From assembly GCA_900548135.1 (NCBI GenBank), contig URJC01000014.1:1-18530 (forward strand): a stretch of DNA of 18,530 nt, in the 5' to 3' direction. This DNA comes from an uncultured Odoribacter sp. GTDB lineage: Bacteria > Bacteroidota > Bacteroidia > Bacteroidales > Marinifilaceae. The translations under genes were made by a program, and so were the position numbers. Below, piece after piece: positions 15,785-18,530 of this stretch (positions within the stretch are counted from its first letter, which is position 1; each line of letters starts with the position of its first letter). The notes beneath the pieces were generated by a model. It did not search any database. It was given only the letters and a program-made list of their open reading frames with translations, and had not been told where the DNA came from.

Positions 15785-17083
15785 ATGGAAAAACAAGCCG
15801 CATTGGATCTTTTGGACTTTATACACCAGAGTCCGACTAATTATCATGCTATCCTAAGCATCAAACAGCGTTTGCAAGCTAATGGTTTCAAACAATTATT
15901 TTCCGGGGAAGCCTGGCATATTGAACACGGAGGGAAATATTTTGTAACCAAAAATCATTCTTCTCTTTATGCCTTTGTACCCGGCAACGGAAGCATTGCA
16001 GAGGAAGGTTTTAAATTAATTTGCGCCCATAGTGATTCTCCTACTTTCCGGATTAAACCTCACGCTGAAATGTTAGTAGAGGGAAAATACCTGAAACTAA
16101 ACACTGAAGTTTATGGAGGTCCTATCATGTATACCTGGTTTGACCGTCCATTATCAATGGCAGGACGGGTGATGATTAAAAGTGAAAAGCCCCTGAAACC
16201 AGCCACCCAATTTGTAAATTTCAACAGGCCGTTGTTAGAGATTCCGCATTTAGCAATTCATTTTAACCGGGCGGTCAATGATCAGGGAAATCCCCTCAGT
16301 AAACAAAAAGACATGCTTCCTGTAGTGGGGATGATCAACGATACTTTTGAAAAAGATAATTTTTTATTAAAATTGATTGCGAAAGAAATGAATGTTACAG
16401 AAGAAGACATTCTGGATTTCGACCTGACTCTATATGAATATGGTAAAGGAACTTTAGTTGGTTTGGATGACGAGTTTATTTCTTCCGGACGTTTGGACGA
16501 CCTTGCCATGGTACATGCCGGTATGACAGCCCTGCTGGATTCCAAACCTTGCAATAAGACCAAAGTATTGGCTATTTTTGACAATGAAGAAGTGGGTAGC
16601 GGTACAAAACAGGGAGCTGCTTCTCCTATCCTACGTACTATCCTGGAAAGAATAGTATTTAATCAGGGAGGAAAGCCCGAGGACCTTTACCGGGCAATTC
16701 ACAATTCTTTTATGATTTCTGCTGATATGGCCCATGCTTTACATCCAAACTATCCGGAAAAACACGATCCGACAAATCATCCCATCATGAATGAAGGTCC
16801 TGCAATTAAAATCAATGCCAATCAAAAATACATTACTGACGGTGATTCTGCAGCAGTCTTTGCAACAATATGCCAAATGGCTGGTGTTCCTTATCAGACA
16901 TTTGTAAATCACTCTGATATGGCAGGAGGTTCTACATTGGGAAATATCCTTCTTACCCAAATGGAAATGCGGGGAGTAGACATTGGTAATCCGATGTGGG
17001 CTATGCATTCTGTTCGTGAAACTGCCGGAGTAAAAGATCAGGAATATGTTATAAAAGCATTTACAACATTTTATAATATTTAA
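15785..17083 (+). CDS. M18-family aminopeptidase (aspartyl aminopeptidase type)
   Basis: The 432-residue cytoplasmic metallopeptidase removes N-terminal residues, often acidic ones, from peptides. All five expected zinc ligands are visible: His82 in CAHSDSPTFRIKP, Asp238 in SGRLDDLAM, Glu269 in FDNEEVGSGT with Glu268 as catalytic base, Asp314 in ISADMAHA and His408 in WAMHSVRE. The region about 90-220 fits the dimerisation domain insertion. Length is normal for the family (about 430-480), and the enzyme should assemble as a large oligomer. There is no signal peptide. The gene stands alone between a 249-base divergent region and a strong terminator. The symbol apeB/pepX is used variably, so none is assigned. 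Confidence 0.95.
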   Translation: MEKQAALDLLDFIHQSPTNYHAILSIKQRLQANGFKQLFSGEAWHIEHGGKYFVTKNHSSLYAFVPGNGSIAEEGFKLICAHSDSPTFRIKPHAEMLVEGKYLKLNTEVYGGPIMYTWFDRPLSMAGRVMIKSEKPLKPATQFVNFNRPLLEIPHLAIHFNRAVNDQGNPLSKQKDMLPVVGMINDTFEKDNFLLKLIAKEMNVTEEDILDFDLTLYEYGKGTLVGLDDEFISSGRLDDLAMVHAGMTALLDSKPCNKTKVLAIFDNEEVGSGTKQGAASPILRTILERIVFNQGGKPEDLYRAIHNSFMISADMAHALHPNYPEKHDPTNHPIMNEGPAIKINANQKYITDGDSAAVFATICQMAGVPYQTFVNHSDMAGGSTLGNILLTQMEMRGVDIGNPMWAMHSVRETAGVKDQEYVIKAFTTFYNI

Positions 17084-17100
17084 TTATTACTACTATTATT

Positions 17101-17140
17101 AAAATCGAAGAGGTGCAAATGCCACCTCTTTGATTTTTTT
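17101..17140 (+). terminator. Strong intrinsic terminator after the aminopeptidase gene
   Basis: AAGAGGTG (17108-17115) pairs with CACCTCTT (17123-17130) around a 7-base loop. Flanking AAAATC/GATTTT extend the stem after a G-T wobble, and a run of seven Ts ends at 17140. It lies 17 bases after the stop and 20 bases before the next ATG, so exonuclease III probably has its own promoter. Confidence 0.85.
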
Positions 17141-17160
17141 GAAATGTATTCATTTGTATC

Positions 17161-17925
17161 ATGAAAATCATCACTTATAACGTTAATGGTTTACGTAGTG
17201 CCTTATCCAAAGGCTTCACAGATTGGTTAACCAAAGAACAACCCGATATTGTCTGCCTGCAAGAAACAAAAGCACAGCCTGATCAGATTCCCACTCTTGA
17301 ATTTGAAATTCTGGGTTACCGTTCATTCTTCTTCTCTGCCCAAAAAAAGGGATACAGCGGAGTAGCCATATTAACGAAAAAAGTTCCGGATCACCTTGAA
17401 TATGGTATCGGAATACCCGAATATGATAACGAAGGACGATTTTTAAGGGCAGATTATGATGATTTATCCGTAGTAAGTGTATATCATCCTTCGGGTACAA
17501 CCGGTGATATCCGGCAAGCTTTTAAAATGAAATGGCTGGAAGATTTCCGTCATTACGTTATGGAACTCAGTAAAACCCATACTAAACTTATTCTCTGTGG
17601 AGATTACAACATTTGCCACCGTCCTATTGACATTCACGATCCGGTCAGGAACGCAAACAGTAGCGGTTTCCTACCCGAAGAACGCGAATGGATGAGTCTT
17701 TTTCTGGAATCAGGTTTTACAGATTCTTTCCGTCATTTCCATCCGGAAGAACCTCATCAATACACCTGGTGGAGTTTCAGAGCAAATGCACGTACCAATA
17801 ACAAAGGCTGGCGTATCGACTACTGTATGGTAAGTCCGGAAGTCGTGCCTTTATTAAAAGATGCCTATATTCTGCCAGAAGTGAAACATTCAGATCATTG
17901 CCCGGCTGTTATTGAATTAAAATAA
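17161..17925 (+). CDS. xth: Exodeoxyribonuclease III / AP endonuclease
   Basis: The 254-residue enzyme belongs to the exonuclease III family, which cuts DNA at abasic sites and degrades 3' ends of duplex DNA in base excision repair. The catalytic residues are all present: Asn7 (YNVNGLR), Glu35 (LQETKA), Tyr108 (VSVYHPSG), Asp148 and Asn150 (CGDYNIC), Asp220 (WRIDYC), and Asp245-His246 (HSDHCP). The usual YxPNG motif reads YHPSG here, a mild variation. Length and order fit bacterial ExoA/XthA. It starts 20 bases after the aminopeptidase terminator. A partial promoter match (TTCATTTG, 17149-17156) just before the ATG would give a nearly leaderless message, which I consider weak. Confidence 0.95.
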   Translation: MKIITYNVNGLRSALSKGFTDWLTKEQPDIVCLQETKAQPDQIPTLEFEILGYRSFFFSAQKKGYSGVAILTKKVPDHLEYGIGIPEYDNEGRFLRADYDDLSVVSVYHPSGTTGDIRQAFKMKWLEDFRHYVMELSKTHTKLILCGDYNICHRPIDIHDPVRNANSSGFLPEEREWMSLFLESGFTDSFRHFHPEEPHQYTWWSFRANARTNNKGWRIDYCMVSPEVVPLLKDAYILPEVKHSDHCPAVIELK

Positions 17926-17942
17926 CCATTCGGCTATTTTTT
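17919..17942 (+). terminator. Weak intrinsic terminator after exonuclease III
   Basis: AAAATA, a mismatch, CC, the loop ATTC, GG, a mismatch and TATTTT form a short AT-rich hairpin ending in six Ts. It overlaps the TAA stop. The stem is weak but the position and T-run fit termination. Confidence 0.5.
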
Positions 17943-17967
17943 ACCGGTAGGCAAGCCTCTACCTTTG
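17937..17967 (+). promoter_or_regulatory. Candidate promoter of the beta-helix glycosidase gene
   Basis: TACCTTTG (17960-17967) matches the -7 consensus exactly. TTTT (17937-17940), 19 bases upstream, is a three-of-four match for the -33 box. The implied leader is about 35 bases. Confidence 0.45.
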
Positions 17968-18008
17968 TAACCGGCTCATCACAAGGAGTAGAATAAACAT
18001 AAAATACC

Positions 18009-18530
18009 ATGCGAAAGAAACATTTATTTTTACTAGTCTGTACTCTTCTCTGTATAACCGCAGAAGGAAAGGAATACCATGTCTCCGTTAAAGGCAACGA
18101 TACCTATGACGGCACAGAGAAAAAACCCTTCCGGACTATCGGAAAGGCGGCTGAATATGCCTGTCCCGGTGATGTGATAACTGTTCATGCAGGGACCTAC
18201 CGGGAGTGGATAAATCCTCCGCGCGGAGGTATCAGCGACGAGCAACGGATCGTATACCGGGCAGCTCCCGGAGAAAAGGTCGAGATAAAAGGTTCCGAAC
18301 TTATCACCGACTGGGTGAAAGTCAAGAATGGTGTCTGGAAAGTGACCCTCCCGAATACCTTCTTCGGTTCTTATAACCCATATACCGACCTGATTCATGG
18401 TGACTGGTTTTATGACCAAGGTCGCATCCATCATACCGGAGAAGTCTTTCTGAACAACAAGTCTCTTTATGAGAAAGAAAACCTTGAAAAGGTGATGAAT
18501 CCTGTGCCCAATAAGAATATACAGGATCCG
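18009..18530 (+). CDS. N-terminal part of a secreted beta-helix glycoside hydrolase, GH120 beta-xylosidase-like (cut by window end)
   Basis: The frame opens with ATG at 18009 and stays open for 174 codons to the window edge. Residues 1-20 form a signal peptide (RKK, then a hydrophobic core, cleavage near TAEG). Next comes a start typical of right-handed parallel beta-helix proteins: YHVSVKGNDTYDGTEKKPFR, TIGKAAEYACPGDVITVHAGTYREW. The stretch about 80-170 (RIVYRAAPGEKVEIKGSE, LPNTFFGSYNPY, GDWF, HHTGEVFLNNKSLYE) closely recalls, from memory, the N-terminus of Thermoanaerobacterium xylosidase XylC, the founding GH120 enzyme. The probable role is removal of xylose from xylo-oligosaccharides outside the cytoplasm. 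Catalytic residues lie beyond the window. The gene looks richer in G+C than its neighbours. Confidence 0.8.
   Translation, partial: MRKKHLFLLVCTLLCITAEGKEYHVSVKGNDTYDGTEKKPFRTIGKAAEYACPGDVITVHAGTYREWINPPRGGISDEQRIVYRAAPGEKVEIKGSELITDWVKVKNGVWKVTLPNTFFGSYNPYTDLIHGDWFYDQGRIHHTGEVFLNNKSLYEKENLEKVMNPVPNKNIQDP

Noticed and set aside
18033..18434. 133-codon minus-strand open frame at the right end
   Set aside because: The plus-strand frame over the same bases has a signal peptide and clear beta-helix glycosidase similarity, so the minus frame is a shadow.
1..18530. tRNA, rRNA, CRISPR array, riboswitch or complete insertion sequence
   Set aside because: No cloverleaf-like sequence, regularly spaced repeats, transposase gene or terminal inverted repeats were seen on reading both strands. 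A covariance-model scan was not possible here.

Overview
The window looks like a chromosomal segment from a Bacteroidota (Bacteroidales-type) bacterium. The DNA is AT-rich. Good matches to the Bacteroidota promoter pattern (-33 TTTG, about 20 bases, -7 TAnnTTTG) occur, best of all in front of the Dps gene. Gene content also fits a gut-type Bacteroidales: TolC/HlyD exporter blocks, an M18 aminopeptidase and a GH120-like glycosidase. I cannot name the species.

Left edge (1-562): the C-terminal tail of a helix-turn-helix protein that resembles the DNA-binding end of a serine recombinase. It is followed by a 40-base near-perfect inverted repeat and then about 280 bases in which I see no gene.

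Centre (563-12695, all minus strand): a large drug- or toxin-export block. In transcription order it holds two overlapping paralogous TetR/AcrR regulators, then a TolC-like outer membrane protein, an HlyD-type adaptor and two ABC-2 permeases. A second, RND-type tripartite pump follows: lipoprotein adaptor, 1041-residue pump, and TolC-like protein. No ATP-binding subunit is encoded beside the two permeases. The same 18-base sequence, with ATAC/GTAT arms, lies directly in front of the first tetR and again in front of the first TolC gene. A degenerate version sharing TACCGAA lies in front of the RND adaptor. This suggests that the TetR pair regulates itself and the exporters.

Upstream of the regulators (12758-13936, minus) is a symporter of the dicarboxylate/amino acid:cation family in which several canonical substrate and sodium ligands are replaced. 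Divergent from it is an EamA/DMT permease (14087-15010, plus), then a convergent Dps gene (15062-15535, minus) that ends in a terminator hairpin shared with the EamA end.

Right part (15785-18530, plus): an M18 aspartyl-type aminopeptidase, a strong terminator, exonuclease III, a weak terminator, and the secreted N-terminal part of a beta-helix glycosidase closely resembling GH120 beta-xylosidases, cut by the window end. No tRNA, rRNA, CRISPR array or complete insertion sequence was seen. The most unusual points are the doubled operator with paired TetRs, the ATPase-less ABC-2 exporter cassette and the altered symporter site.
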